This document shows positions 9,081 to 18,872 of a DNA stretch of 64,000 bases, piece by piece (positions within the stretch are counted from its first letter, which is position 1; each line of letters opens with the position of its first letter). Both the position numbers and the translations under genes were made by a program. The notes below the pieces were generated by a model. That model made no database searches and had not been told where the DNA came from. It was given only the letters and a program-made list of their open reading frames with translations. Source of the DNA: an uncultured Prevotellaceae bacterium (GTDB lineage: Bacteria; Bacteroidota; Bacteroidia; Bacteroidales; Muribaculaceae); contig CAJLMA010000002.1 of the NCBI GenBank assembly GCA_905207705.1, forward strand, positions 372,001 to 436,000. Direction: 5' to 3'.

Positions 9081-10688
9081 ATGACAAAAAGAAACAAAAT
9101 ATTATCGGCCCTGCTGTTGTGCTTCCCGGCATTGATGACAGCTCAAACGGCATTTGACATATACAGTATTTCCCAAAACGAACTGCGAGGCACTGCACGA
9201 TATGTGTCGATGGCCGGAGCCTATGGAGCTTTGGGCGGTGACCTGTCTTCAATATCTCTCAATCCGGGAGGCATAGGCGTATATCGCAGTTCCGACATAG
9301 GCATTACCATAGACCTTGACATATATTCGTCAAAAGCTGGAAATTCGGAAATGACCAAGACCGACAGGTTCAAAGTCTATGCAAATAATGTTGGATACGT
9401 CGGCACAAAACGGTTCAATTCCGAAATCGTGCCAAATATCAACTGGGGATTCACCTATAATCGCATCGCGTCATTCAACAAGCATTATCGCGGACGCATA
9501 AGCAACCTGTCGACATCGTTCAGCAATTATGTCGCAGGCGTGACCAACTCCTACGGATGGACGCGCGAAGACCTTGCTTACGGCTCGACATTCGACCCCT
9601 ATCTTGACGGGTCGGCCAATTGGATGAGCATCCTTGCATTCGACTCCTACATGATGAACCAACTTTCGGCCGAAACGGGATTCCAAGGCCTTTACGGCGA
9701 CGGCACCACAGGTTCGGCTGCGTTTGAAACCCATGAAACCGGCGGCATAAACGAATATGCCTTCTCTTTTGGCGGCAACTTGTGCAATAAGTTTTATTGG
9801 GGAATAAACTTCGGCATCACCTCATTCGACAGAACCACCACAACCTACTATGGTGAATCACTCGACAACGCCTATGTGGTGACCAATACGGGTGATGAGA
9901 CAATAAGAGAAGGAACAGCCGACTACGGCATATACAATTATGAATACTTAAAGGGTAACGGTTACAACGTCAAGTTGGGAATCATATACAAGCCTATACA
10001 AGAATTGCGCTTGGGATTTGCATTCCACACACCGACATTCTACTCTTTTGATGCCGAATATTATACCGAAAACGAATACAGCTATGCCAATAGTGAAGGC
10101 ACCCTGCAAGATTTCAACGGAGTGAATGAAGGATACAACGACTATTACAGTTTCAAGGCAAACACTCCTTGGAAATTTGTTGCCAGTGCGGCTGCAGTGC
10201 TCGGAGGTCGTGGAATCGTGAGCATGGACTACGAATACACAGGATACGACACTATGGGAGCCGAAGATTATTATGGCGATGCCAACATTGGCACCAACAA
10301 CGACATAGACGACTACTACAAACCGTCACACGCGATAAAAATAGGTGGAGAATTAAGATTGACAAATAATGTAAGCGTAAGATGCGGATACTCTTACAAG
10401 ACATCGCCGATAGAAAACGGATTGAAAAACAACTTTGAGAATGTCAACACTACATTAATGCCGGCTTCTTATGTGCTTGACGATTGGACTCAACATGTAA
10501 CAGCCGGAATAGGATACCGCAACAATTGGTTCTACGCCGATCTTGCCTATGTATTCCGCAACGAAAAGAGCGAATACCATGCCTTCTCTCCGGTCGTGGA
10601 CGGATTCTCCGTTATCGAAGGCAGCCCATCGGCAAAGCTCTACAACAGAAACAACCACATAGTAATCTCAATGGGTGTCAGATTCTAA
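9081..10688 (+). CDS. OmpP1/FadL family outer membrane transport protein
   Basis: A 535-residue outer membrane barrel of the FadL/TodX/OmpP1 group, which move hydrophobic compounds across the outer membrane. It has a signal peptide (MTKRNKILSALLLCFPALMT, then AQ), the N-terminal hatch-like segment GTARYVSMAGAYGALGGDLS followed by SISLNPGGIGVY, many amphipathic strands rich in Tyr and Gly, and a C-terminal ISMGVRF ending in Phe. The substrate is unknown; in Bacteroidales these are often general lipid-type transporters. It follows the aromatic secreted protein closely and is closed by a hairpin terminator, so the two form a short operon. Confidence 0.9.
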   Translation: MTKRNKILSALLLCFPALMTAQTAFDIYSISQNELRGTARYVSMAGAYGALGGDLSSISLNPGGIGVYRSSDIGITIDLDIYSSKAGNSEMTKTDRFKVYANNVGYVGTKRFNSEIVPNINWGFTYNRIASFNKHYRGRISNLSTSFSNYVAGVTNSYGWTREDLAYGSTFDPYLDGSANWMSILAFDSYMMNQLSAETGFQGLYGDGTTGSAAFETHETGGINEYAFSFGGNLCNKFYWGINFGITSFDRTTTTYYGESLDNAYVVTNTGDETIREGTADYGIYNYEYLKGNGYNVKLGIIYKPIQELRLGFAFHTPTFYSFDAEYYTENEYSYANSEGTLQDFNGVNEGYNDYYSFKANTPWKFVASAAAVLGGRGIVSMDYEYTGYDTMGAEDYYGDANIGTNNDIDDYYKPSHAIKIGGELRLTNNVSVRCGYSYKTSPIENGLKNNFENVNTTLMPASYVLDDWTQHVTAGIGYRNNWFYADLAYVFRNEKSEYHAFSPVVDGFSVIEGSPSAKLYNRNNHIVISMGVRF

Positions 10689-10710
10689 ACATCCATTATC
10701 CATAAGGATA

Positions 10711-10743
10711 AAGCCGGCAAACAACATATATGCCGGCTTTTTT
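10711..10743 (+). terminator. Terminator after the FadL-like gene
   Basis: GCCGGCA (10713-10719), 11-base loop, TGCCGGC (10731-10737), then TTTTTT. A classic intrinsic terminator. Confidence 0.88.
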
Positions 10744-10854
10744 ATTGACTCGCGCATGTTGCCGAAACAGATGCCTTTGGAGACGCACTACTAATTGTAT
10801 TATCTCAACATCAGTTAAGACCCAAGCCCAATTATGGAAATTTATCATTAAATA

Positions 10855-10885
10855 TTTGTTAAAGTACCCTCTTTTTTGCAACTTT
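10855..10885 (+). promoter_or_regulatory. Promoter of the lpxD-lpxC/fabZ-lpxA operon
   Basis: TTTG (10855-10858), 19 bases, then CAACTTTG (10878-10885); one mismatch to TAnnTTTG. The leader to the lpxD ATG at 10923 is about 30 bases. Confidence 0.6.
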
Positions 10886-10922
10886 GCAAATTATTTAAAG
10901 TTTTGTCATAAACTATATATTT

Positions 10923-11948
10923 ATGGAAATAACCGCAAGAGAACTTGCAAAATTGGTACAAGGAACCGTTGATGGAAATCCTGATGTCGTAATAAACAAT
11001 TTTGCAAAAATTGAAGAGGCGCAAAACGGATGCATTACATTCTTGGCCAATCCGCTATACACCCACTACATTTACACAACAAAAGCCTCGGCTGTTCTTG
11101 TAAAAACAGACTTTATTCCTGAACAAGATATTACTGCAACCCTCATTAGAGTGGAAGATCCCTATGCTACACTTGCCATGCTGCTTAATTACATAACAAG
11201 CCAAAAAGTGCGCAAAACCGGTGTCGAACAGCCATCTTATGTCTCGGAAGGCGTAAGCCTGCCCGATGACATATATCTCGGAGCATTCGCCTACATCGGG
11301 AAAAATGTGAAAATAGGGAAAAACGTGTGCATATACCCCCAAGCCTACATAGGCGACGACGTGTCGATTGACGACAACACAATCATATATCCGGGCGTGA
11401 AAATATACCACTCATGCAGGATAGGTAAAAACTGCATAATCCATGCAGGAGCCGTGATTGGTGCCGACGGATTTGGATTTGCTCCCGAAAATGGCGAATA
11501 CATGAAAATTTCACAAATTGGCAACGTAGTGATTGAAGACAATGTCGAAATAGGAGCCAACACAACCGTCGACCGTGCCACAATGGGAAGCACCGTCATC
11601 CACAAGGGCGTAAAACTCGACAACTTGATTCAAATAGGACACAATGTGGAAATTGGCGAACACACCGTAATGGCCGCGCAAGTAGGTGTTGCCGGCTCGA
11701 CAAAAATAGGCTCGCACAACCAAATAGGTGGTCAAGTGGGATTTGCCGGACACATCAAGATCGGCGACAACAACAAAATTGGAGCACAATCAGGCGTGCC
11801 AAAGGGGATCGGCGATGGGAAAATGCTCATAGGCAGCCCTACAATAAACGCTACCGACTTCGCCAAACAAGTAGTTTACCTGAAAAAACTGCCATCACTA
11901 TTCAAGGACGTGGAAAACTTGAAACAACTGCTTGACAAGGAACAATAA
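10923..11948 (+). CDS. lpxD: UDP-3-O-(3-hydroxyacyl)glucosamine N-acyltransferase
   Basis: Third enzyme of lipid A synthesis: it adds a second 3-hydroxyacyl chain from acyl carrier protein to UDP-3-O-acylglucosamine. The 341 residues have the normal length. A uridine-binding N-terminal domain (to about residue 100) is followed by many hexapeptide repeats forming a left-handed beta helix. The catalytic His is His240, in NLIQIGHNVEIG, matching His239 of the E. coli enzyme. A C-terminal helical part (FAKQVVYLKKLPSLFKDVE) follows. It is the first gene of a compact operon with the lpxC-fabZ fusion and lpxA. The start is set by MEITARELA and a promoter 37 bases upstream. Confidence 0.97.
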   Translation: MEITARELAKLVQGTVDGNPDVVINNFAKIEEAQNGCITFLANPLYTHYIYTTKASAVLVKTDFIPEQDITATLIRVEDPYATLAMLLNYITSQKVRKTGVEQPSYVSEGVSLPDDIYLGAFAYIGKNVKIGKNVCIYPQAYIGDDVSIDDNTIIYPGVKIYHSCRIGKNCIIHAGAVIGADGFGFAPENGEYMKISQIGNVVIEDNVEIGANTTVDRATMGSTVIHKGVKLDNLIQIGHNVEIGEHTVMAAQVGVAGSTKIGSHNQIGGQVGFAGHIKIGDNNKIGAQSGVPKGIGDGKMLIGSPTINATDFAKQVVYLKKLPSLFKDVENLKQLLDKEQ

Positions 11949-11990
11949 AGTTTTTATCATCTATTAGCAATTAATTATAAGATACATATT

Positions 11991-13373
11991 ATGAAACAAT
12001 GCACTTTAAAAAATCAATTTACCGTTACAGGCAAGGGGTTACATACCGGTTTGCATGTTGAAGCAACATTCCTGCCTGCACCGGCCAACCACGGATACAA
12101 GTTCCAACGTGTCGACCTCGAAGGTGAGCCTACAATCGATGCTCTTGCCGAAAATGTGGTAGAAACATCAAGAGGCACAGTGATAGGCAAAGGCAATGCA
12201 CGCGTCAGCACTATCGAGCACGCTCTTGCGGCCTTGTATGCCGCAGGCATCGACAACTGCCTTATAAAAGTGAACGCACCCGAATTGCCGATACTTGACG
12301 GCAGCGCAATAGAATATGCCAACAAGATTGCCGAAGCCGGAATTGAGGAGCTTAACGAAGACAAAGATTTTTACATCGTAAAACAACGCATCGAAGTGGT
12401 AGACGAAGAAACCGGCTCATCTATAGTGGTTTTCCCGTTCGATAATTTTCGAATCGATACCATGATAGAATTCAAATCTTCGGTAATACCCAACCAATTC
12501 GCATCGCTTTACAGCCTCGACAAGTTCAAGGAAGAAATTGCCGGAAGCCGCACTTTCGTATTTGTACGCGAAATTGAACCTCTTGTAAAAGCCAACCTCA
12601 TCAAGGGTGGCGACCTCGACAACGCAATAGTCGTTTACGACCAACAAATGAAGCAAGAAGACCTCGACAAGCTTGCCGATTTGATGAATGTTCCTCGCAA
12701 GCATGTGAGCGAGCTGGGTTACATCAACAATAAGCCATTGGTTTATGAAAACGAGCCGGCAAGACACAAGCTCATGGATGTGCTTGGCGACCTCGCCTTG
12801 ATAGGACGTCCAATCAAGGGCTATGTAATAGCAACCAAGCCGGGTCATGCAATAAACACGACATTCTCAAAGAAGATTCGTCGCGAAATCAAGCATCAAG
12901 ACATTCAAGCTCCTATCTATAATCCAAATGCCACGCCGGTAATGGACGTGTACCGCATCAGGCAACTGCTCCCTCACCGTTATCCCTTCTTGCTTGTCGA
13001 CAAAATCATCGAACTCGGAAGCAATTACATCGTCGGCGTGAAGAATGTATCGGGCAATGAACCTTTCTTCCAAGGACACTTCCCTCAAGAACCGGTAATG
13101 CCGGGCGTCCTACAGGTTGAGGCTATGGCCCAAGTGGGAGGATTGCTCGTGCTCAACTCTGTTGAAGAACCCGAAAAATACTCGACTTACTTCATGAAAA
13201 TCGACAATGTGAAATTCCGCCAGAAAGTCATCCCTGGTGACACTCTTATTTTCCATTTGTCGCTCATGACCGAGATACGTCGCGGATGCGCTGTCATGAA
13301 AGGTTACGCCTTTGTCGGAGAAAAGATTGTCAGCGAAGCCGAATTCATGGCTCAAATCATTAAGAACAAATAA
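11991..13373 (+). CDS. lpxC/fabZ: Bifunctional UDP-3-O-acyl-GlcNAc deacetylase / 3-hydroxyacyl-ACP dehydratase
   Basis: A 460-residue fusion found across Bacteroidetes. Residues 1 to about 305 are LpxC, the zinc deacetylase that commits the cell to lipid A synthesis; zinc ligands are His77 (STIEHAL), His259 and Asp263 (HKLMDVLGDLALIGRP). Residues about 318-460 are FabZ, the hot-dog-fold dehydratase of fatty acid elongation, with LPHRYPFLLVDKI, catalytic His363 in GHFPQEPVMPG and Glu377 in VEAMAQ. Both activities compete for or supply 3-hydroxyacyl-ACP, so the fusion sits at the branch between phospholipid and lipid A. The gene lies 42 bases after lpxD and 27 before lpxA. Confidence 0.97.
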   Translation: MKQCTLKNQFTVTGKGLHTGLHVEATFLPAPANHGYKFQRVDLEGEPTIDALAENVVETSRGTVIGKGNARVSTIEHALAALYAAGIDNCLIKVNAPELPILDGSAIEYANKIAEAGIEELNEDKDFYIVKQRIEVVDEETGSSIVVFPFDNFRIDTMIEFKSSVIPNQFASLYSLDKFKEEIAGSRTFVFVREIEPLVKANLIKGGDLDNAIVVYDQQMKQEDLDKLADLMNVPRKHVSELGYINNKPLVYENEPARHKLMDVLGDLALIGRPIKGYVIATKPGHAINTTFSKKIRREIKHQDIQAPIYNPNATPVMDVYRIRQLLPHRYPFLLVDKIIELGSNYIVGVKNVSGNEPFFQGHFPQEPVMPGVLQVEAMAQVGGLLVLNSVEEPEKYSTYFMKIDNVKFRQKVIPGDTLIFHLSLMTEIRRGCAVMKGYAFVGEKIVSEAEFMAQIIKNK

Positions 13374-13400
13374 AACATAAAACCGTATATTTTTATTGAT

Positions 13401-14177
13401 ATGAAACAACCATTGGCCTACGTTCACCCGGCCGCAAAGATTGCAAACAACGTCGTTATCGACCCGTTTGTGACAATCGATCAAAATGTGGAAATCGGCG
13501 AGGGTACACGCATAGGAAGTAACGTGACAATACTTGAAGGTGCCCGCATCGGAAAGAATTGCACCATCTGCTCGGGAGCTGTAATATCAGGAATTCCGCA
13601 AGACTTGAAGTTCAGAGGAGAAGACTCGTTAGCGATAATAGGCGACAACACCACAATACGCGAATGCGTTACAGTGAACCGAGGAACAGCTTCAAAAGGG
13701 AAAACAGTAATCGGAAACAATTGCCTCATAATGGCTTATTGCCATGTGGCTCACGATTGCGTGATTGGCGACAACGTGATAATGTCAAATGCCACACAAG
13801 TTGCCGGAGAAGTAGTTATCGACAACTATGCCGTAATCGGAGGTGGAGCCTTGATACATCAATTCTCTCACATCGGCCAGCATGTCATGCTGCAAGGAGG
13901 TGCTTTGGTCAACAAAGATGTTCCACCTTATGTAAAAGCCGGACGCAACCCTCTATCCTATGCCGGAATCAACTCTATAGGATTGCGCCGTCGCAATTTT
14001 TCTAACGAACAAATTCGCGAGATACAGGAAATATTCAGATACCTGTACTTGTCGGGCTTGAACAATTCTGATGCCATTGAGCGCATCGAGGCCGAACTCC
14101 CTGCAACAAAAGAACGCGACGAAATAATACTTTTCGTGCGCAACTCAAAACGTGGCATTATCCGTGGCTATGTATAA
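13401..14177 (+). CDS. lpxA: Acyl-ACP--UDP-N-acetylglucosamine O-acyltransferase
   Basis: First enzyme of lipid A synthesis: transfer of a 3-hydroxyacyl group from ACP to the 3-OH of UDP-GlcNAc. The 258 residues are normal for the family. Hexapeptide repeats (IGSNVTILEGARIGKNC and on) give the left-handed beta helix; the catalytic His is His118 in HVAHDCVIGD. The C-terminal helical domain begins near residue 190 (GINSIGLRRRNFS). It is the last gene of the lpx operon, closed by a 16-base-pair hairpin. Confidence 0.97.
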   Translation: MKQPLAYVHPAAKIANNVVIDPFVTIDQNVEIGEGTRIGSNVTILEGARIGKNCTICSGAVISGIPQDLKFRGEDSLAIIGDNTTIRECVTVNRGTASKGKTVIGNNCLIMAYCHVAHDCVIGDNVIMSNATQVAGEVVIDNYAVIGGGALIHQFSHIGQHVMLQGGALVNKDVPPYVKAGRNPLSYAGINSIGLRRRNFSNEQIREIQEIFRYLYLSGLNNSDAIERIEAELPATKERDEIILFVRNSKRGIIRGYV

Positions 14178-14213
14178 GACGTAGACTTCACATTGAAAGT
14201 TCATAACAATACA

Positions 14214-14258
14214 GATGGACGCCATGCTTGTCTTTAAAATAAAAGCATGGCGTCCATC
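14214..14258. terminator. Strong hairpin between lpxA and the nitroreductase
   Basis: GATGGACGCCATGCTT (14214-14229) pairs perfectly over 16 bases with AAGCATGGCGTCCATC (14243-14258), 13-base loop, followed by ACTTTT on the plus strand. It separates two converging genes. Confidence 0.85.
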
Positions 14259-14284
14259 ACTTTTCATATGAATCCGTTCCCGAC

Positions 14285-15043
14285 TCAGAAAGGCAGATTG
14301 AAACCTTGACTCACAATGAAATCCATAAAAATCTTTGAAAATGTCTCATTGCTGTCTTTCGGATACCTTACATCGGTAAACACTTGCGCCAGTGTTTCTT
14401 TTGAATTCTCTTCAACATAATGCTTGTTTATGGCAAGAGCCTCTTTTTCGGCATACAACTCTTTGACACACTCCGCCGAATAATCATGATACATCTCTTC
14501 ATGCACCACAGCTTCCACAGGCAGACGTTCGGCCTTCGGTTCTCCATCGGGATTGGCCGGATACCCGACCGACAAAGTAACAACCGGAACCACCATTTTA
14601 GGCAATCCGAGGGTCTCGGCTATCTGTGGAGCATTATACGTCGTAGTACCTATATAGCAGCAGCCAAGACCGGCCATTTCGGCAGCCGTGTTGAACTGTT
14701 GCGCAAAAATCGTTACATCCAACAAGGCCGAAATGAACGACTGCATATTGGAATAACACGGCACGGCATTGGATGCCTCACACCACTTGTCAAAACGGTT
14801 AAAATCGGCACAAAATGTCAATACGACAGGAGCATCGGTTATCATCCTCTGATTGAAATGATGCGGTGCGAGCTTTTGTTTCATCTCTTCATTGCGAGTC
14901 ACGATAACGCTATATAACTGCATGCCCCCGGTCGTGGGAGCTTGCATCGCGTCTTCAATCAACGACTTCAACAACTCTGCCGGCACATCCTTATCCGAAT
15001 AATTCCTGATTGTTTTTCGATTCCTGAAAAAACTATTGTCCAT
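14285..15043 (-). CDS. Nitroreductase family FMN-dependent oxidoreductase
   Basis: A 252-residue flavin reductase of the NfsA/FRP-like nitroreductase group, which uses NAD(P)H to reduce quinones, nitro compounds or flavins in the cytoplasm. The FMN phosphate site is at the N-terminus (NRKTIRNYSDKDVP) with APTTGGMQLYSVIV next, and GLGCCYIGTTTYN lies near residue 130. The C-terminal part after residue 185 carries the arm that completes the dimer active site. It is a single gene, convergent with lpxA, with nothing nearby that reveals the natural substrate. Confidence 0.9.
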   Translation of the reverse strand: MDNSFFRNRKTIRNYSDKDVPAELLKSLIEDAMQAPTTGGMQLYSVIVTRNEEMKQKLAPHHFNQRMITDAPVVLTFCADFNRFDKWCEASNAVPCYSNMQSFISALLDVTIFAQQFNTAAEMAGLGCCYIGTTTYNAPQIAETLGLPKMVVPVVTLSVGYPANPDGEPKAERLPVEAVVHEEMYHDYSAECVKELYAEKEALAINKHYVEENSKETLAQVFTDVRYPKDSNETFSKIFMDFIVSQGFNLPF

Positions 15044-15260
15044 AAAAACACTCTTTTAAATCGTTTCTTATAAAAATGAAACATTACTAATTACAAAATT
15101 AATATAAAGTTGAAATCTTCAAGCAAGCCGTCATCCTCTTTTTCCTTTTTGTATCCGGGCAAAAGTAAAAAAGGGATCCATAGCGCCAAAACAAGCCAAA
15201 GTGACAATTATGCACCCTCAGATTATGACATAATGACAACCGGCATGGTCTATTCTATAA

Positions 15261-15292
15261 TTTGGCACAAATTATGCTTATCAATAAACGTG
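15261..15292 (+). promoter_or_regulatory. Possible groES promoter
   Basis: TTTG (15261-15264), 20 bases, TAAACGTG (15285-15292); two mismatches in the minus-7 box. No CIRCE inverted repeat is visible in the 304 bases between the nitroreductase and groES, so HrcA control is not supported here. I see nothing else in that region; an ORF at 15110-15307 has no convincing features. Confidence 0.3.
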
Positions 15293-15347
15293 ACATCCAA
15301 ACAATGACACTATAAAATTGACAATAACACTTTAAATTACAAATATT

Positions 15348-15623
15348 ATGACAGTTAAACCATTATCAGACAGAGTTCTAATAGAACCTGCAGCAGCCGA
15401 AGAAGTTACAGCCGGAGGTATTATAATTCCTGATTCAGCTAAGGAAAAGCCACTTAAAGGAATTGTAAAAGCAGTAGGTAACGGTACTAAAGACGAAGCT
15501 ATGGTCGTAAAAGAAGGCGACCTCGTCCTTTATGGCAAATATGCCGGCACCGAACTTGAAATAGATGGTGCTAAATACTTGATGATGCGCCAGTCGGATA
15601 TTTTAGCTATTCTTGAGAAATAA
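15348..15623 (+). CDS. groES: Co-chaperonin GroES
   Basis: The 91-residue heptameric lid of the GroEL chamber. The sequence is a full Cpn10: VKPLSDRVLIEP at the start, the mobile loop around EEVTAGGIIIPDSAKEKP that contacts GroEL, and DLVLYGKYAGTE in the core. It sits 27 bases before groEL in the usual two-gene operon that folds newly made and stress-damaged proteins in the cytoplasm. Confidence 0.98.
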   Translation: MTVKPLSDRVLIEPAAAEEVTAGGIIIPDSAKEKPLKGIVKAVGNGTKDEAMVVKEGDLVLYGKYAGTELEIDGAKYLMMRQSDILAILEK

Positions 15624-15650
15624 ACAACTTAAAAATTAAAACGAACAATT

Positions 15651-17288
15651 ATGGCAAAAGAAATAAAATTCGATATTAACGCTCGCGAAGAACTAAAAAA
15701 AGGTGTCGACGCTTTGAGCAACGCAGTGAAAGTAACACTTGGCCCTAAAGGTCGTAATGTGATTATCGAAAAGAAATTCGGTGCTCCTCACATTACAAAA
15801 GACGGTGTGACTGTAGCAAAAGAAATCGAGCTTGAAGACAAGTTCCAAAACATGGGTGCGCAACTCGTCAAGGAAGTTGCTTCAAAGACGGGCGATGACG
15901 CAGGTGACGGCACAACAACTGCCACCGTGCTTGCTCAATCAATCGTTGCAACCGGATTGAAGAACGTTGCTGCCGGTGCCAACCCTATGGACTTGAAGCG
16001 TGGTATCGACAAAGCCGTTGCCAAGGTAGTTGAAAGCATCAAGGCTCAATCCGAAGAAGTTGGTGACGACTTTGACAAGATTGAAAATGTTGCTCGCATT
16101 TCGGCCAACAACGACGAAGAAATCGGTAAGCTCATTGCCGAGGCCATGAAGAAAGTTAAGAAAGAAGGCGTTATCACAGTCGAAGAAGCCAAAGGTACCG
16201 ACACAAGTGTTGAAATCGTTGAAGGCATGCAATTTGACCGTGGTTACATTTCTCCATACTTCGTAACCAACTCCGAAAGAATGGAATGCGAGATGGAACG
16301 TCCTTACATCCTTATTTACGACAAGAAGATCTCCAACCTTAAGGACATGCTTCCTATCCTCGAAGCTACAGCTCAAAGCGGCCGTCCATTGTTGATCATC
16401 GCCGAAGATGTCGACAGCGAGGCTCTTGCAACTCTTGTTGTAAACCGCTTGCGTGGCTCATTGAAAGTTTGCGCAGTCAAAGCTCCGGGATTTGGCGATC
16501 GTCGCAAGGAAATGTTGCAAGACATTGCCATCTTGACCGGTGGATGCGTTATCTCGGAAGAACAAGGCATGAAACTTGAAAACGCTTCTATCGAAGTCCT
16601 TGGTACTGCCGACAAGGTTACTGTAAACAAAGAAAACACCATCATAGTAAATGGTGCAGGCGACAAGCAAGCCATTGCCGATCGCGTAGCTCAAATCAAG
16701 GCTCAAATCGAGACAACCAAGTCAAGCTACGACAAGGAAAAATTGCAAGAACGCCTTGCCAAGCTCGCCGGTGGCGTTGCTGTCCTCTACATCGGTGCTC
16801 CTTCTGAAGTTGAAATGAAGGAAAAGAAAGACCGTGTAGACGATGCGTTGAGCGCAACTCGTGCTGCCGTTGCCGAAGGTATCGTTCCTGGTGGTGGCGT
16901 AGCTTACATCCGCAGTATCAAGAGCCTTGACGGCTTGACTGGTGAAAACGAAGACGAAACAACAGGTATCGAAATCGTTCGCCGTGCAATCGAAGAACCA
17001 TTGCGCCAGATTGTTGCCAATGCAGGTCTTGAAGGCGCAGTAATCGTTCAAAAGGTAAAGGATGCTGAAGGCGACTTCGGTTACAACGCTCGCACAGGCA
17101 ACTTCGAACACCTTTTGGCTACAGGCGTAATCGACCCTGCCAAGGTTGCTCGTGTGGCTCTCGAGAATGCCGCATCAATCGCAGGCATGTTCCTTACCAC
17201 CGAATGTGTCATTGCCGAGAAAAAGGAAGAAACTCCTGCTGCCGCAATGCCTAATGCCGGAATGGGTGGCATGGGTGGCATGATGTAA
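15651..17288 (+). CDS. groEL: Chaperonin GroEL
   Basis: The 545-residue ATP-driven folding chamber. Nucleotide-binding segments are LGPKGRNVIIEKKFG and GDGTTTATVLAQ in the equatorial domain; the apical domain includes RGYISPYFVTN; the C-terminus returns to the equatorial fold (PGGGVAYIR) and ends in the GGM-type tail AGMGGMGGMM. Length and domain order are standard. Co-transcribed with groES and closed by a 13-base-pair hairpin. Confidence 0.99.
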   Translation: MAKEIKFDINAREELKKGVDALSNAVKVTLGPKGRNVIIEKKFGAPHITKDGVTVAKEIELEDKFQNMGAQLVKEVASKTGDDAGDGTTTATVLAQSIVATGLKNVAAGANPMDLKRGIDKAVAKVVESIKAQSEEVGDDFDKIENVARISANNDEEIGKLIAEAMKKVKKEGVITVEEAKGTDTSVEIVEGMQFDRGYISPYFVTNSERMECEMERPYILIYDKKISNLKDMLPILEATAQSGRPLLIIAEDVDSEALATLVVNRLRGSLKVCAVKAPGFGDRRKEMLQDIAILTGGCVISEEQGMKLENASIEVLGTADKVTVNKENTIIVNGAGDKQAIADRVAQIKAQIETTKSSYDKEKLQERLAKLAGGVAVLYIGAPSEVEMKEKKDRVDDALSATRAAVAEGIVPGGGVAYIRSIKSLDGLTGENEDETTGIEIVRRAIEEPLRQIVANAGLEGAVIVQKVKDAEGDFGYNARTGNFEHLLATGVIDPAKVARVALENAASIAGMFLTTECVIAEKKEETPAAAMPNAGMGGMGGMM

Positions 17289-17330
17289 TATAAGCCTAGA
17301 CAAAACCGGTTGCCGAAAGGCACAATCATA

Positions 17331-17370
17331 AGAAAGGGATGAGTCGCAACATCGTGGCTCATCCCTTTCT
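17331..17370. terminator. Bidirectional terminator between groEL and the antiporter
   Basis: AGAAAGGGATGAG (17331-17343) pairs with CTCATCCCTTTCT (17358-17370) over 13 bases, then CGTTTTCT. It serves groEL and the converging NhaC-family gene whose stop is only 7 bases away. Confidence 0.85.
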
Positions 17371-17376
17371 CGTTTT

Positions 17377-18678
17377 CTATTGCTTCACCATCGACGACTT
17401 TGGAAAGTTGAAAATAATCGACACTGCAACCATCAACATCAGGCACCATGCGTAAAACAAATGAGGGATAAATGAAACAGGCGACAGCCCCGACAATCCA
17501 GAAGCCAGAAGTACCTGTGCTCCATAAGGTATTATGCACTGTATAATGCACGAGCATGTGTCAAGCAGACTGGCAACCTTGCGCGGATCCAGCCCATATT
17601 TATCGGATATGCGCTTAGATAACTGGCCTACGGTTATTATGGCTATCGTATTGTTGGCTGTGCACAGATTCACTATACTTACGAGCATGGCTATGCTTGC
17701 CTGTGCGCCACGCGCCCCCTTTATGCGTGCTGTCATCCATTGAATTATAAAATGTATTCCACCATTATGCTTTATTACATTCAGCAAACCCGAAGCAAGC
17801 AACGTCACGACAATCAAGTTGCCCATTCCTATGATACCGTCACCCATCATCGCACACATGTCAACAATTCCTGCACCAGAAACGAAAGCACCGACAAAAG
17901 CCGAGGAGACAATTCCAAGCGACAGCACCAATAGCACATTCATGCCTGTCAATGCCGTAACGATTACTATCAGATACGGTAGTATCAACCAGAAAGATGA
18001 TGAAGACCGGACTACACTCGTGTCTCCGACACTTCCCAAGATACCATACAAGACGAGCGTAAAAATTGCTGCCGGACCGGCAATCCACAGATTCATCTTA
18101 AATTTATCGTTCATCTTGCATCCTTGACTGCGCGTTGCAGCAATTGTCGTATCGGAAATAAACGACAAATTATCGCCAAAAAAAGACCCGCCTATGACAA
18201 CTGCAACGACAAACGCCATGTCGAGCCCTGTACTTTCGGCAAGCTGGGTCGCAAATGGAGTCAACGCTACCACTGTCCCCACCGAAGTGCCGATTGACAA
18301 CGACACGAAGCATGTAGCCAAGAAAAGCCCGGGGATCAAAAATTGAGATGGCAATACAGCCATTGTGAGATTGACCGTTGCTTCAACCGACCCTATGCCG
18401 GTAGCCAGTGAAGCAAATGCCCCCGCAAGGATGAATATCCATATCATATACATGATATTGGGATTTGCAGCCCCGGTTGAAAACAGGTCTATCTTGCTTG
18501 ACAGTTTCACACCGGTAGTGGTTACCAATGCCCATACCGAAGCAACAATAAATGCTATTGAAATAGGCATTTTATAAAAATCCCCGACCGCCAACGACGG
18601 TACAAGATATACTATAAGAAAAACTATTATCGGGGACAATGCAAGTATCCCTTTCCATTTTGATATATATGCCGACAT
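17377..18678 (-). CDS. NhaC-family Na+/H+ antiporter
   Basis: A 433-residue inner membrane protein with about ten to twelve hydrophobic segments. Family features include FILAGAFASLATGIGSVEAT, SLSIGTSVGTVVALTPFA, VAVVIGGSFFGDNLSFISDT and CTANNTIAIITVGQLSK. The SFFGDN(L)S motif with charged or polar residues inside the membrane is characteristic of NhaC-like exchangers that swap sodium (or organic acids) for protons. The sequence alone does not fix the substrate; some relatives exchange amino acids or malate and lactate. TATCTTTG at 18725-18732 on the minus strand is a good minus-7 box 47 bases upstream; no clear minus-33 box is seen. Confidence 0.9.
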   Translation of the reverse strand: MSAYISKWKGILALSPIIVFLIVYLVPSLAVGDFYKMPISIAFIVASVWALVTTTGVKLSSKIDLFSTGAANPNIMYMIWIFILAGAFASLATGIGSVEATVNLTMAVLPSQFLIPGLFLATCFVSLSIGTSVGTVVALTPFATQLAESTGLDMAFVVAVVIGGSFFGDNLSFISDTTIAATRSQGCKMNDKFKMNLWIAGPAAIFTLVLYGILGSVGDTSVVRSSSSFWLILPYLIVIVTALTGMNVLLVLSLGIVSSAFVGAFVSGAGIVDMCAMMGDGIIGMGNLIVVTLLASGLLNVIKHNGGIHFIIQWMTARIKGARGAQASIAMLVSIVNLCTANNTIAIITVGQLSKRISDKYGLDPRKVASLLDTCSCIIQCIIPYGAQVLLASGLSGLSPVSFIPHLFYAWCLMLMVAVSIIFNFPKSSMVKQ

Positions 18679-18872
18679 TTAATTAACCTTTTAAACCTTA
18701 TATGCGTCTCAAAATTGCAAAGTGCAAAGATAGCGCAAGTTGTGCGTATTGCGAAGAAACAAGCCCGCTCATTTCTTCATCTTGCCCGCAAATTTCCCAT
18801 TTATAGTTAAATATAGCTAATCAAATGAACCTATAACCCATAATGATTGTTATTAATACAAAAACAACTACC

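Noticed and set aside
15110..15307. 65-codon plus-strand frame upstream of groES
   Set aside because: Low-complexity Ser/Lys start, no recognisable domain or promoter, and it overlaps the likely groES control region.
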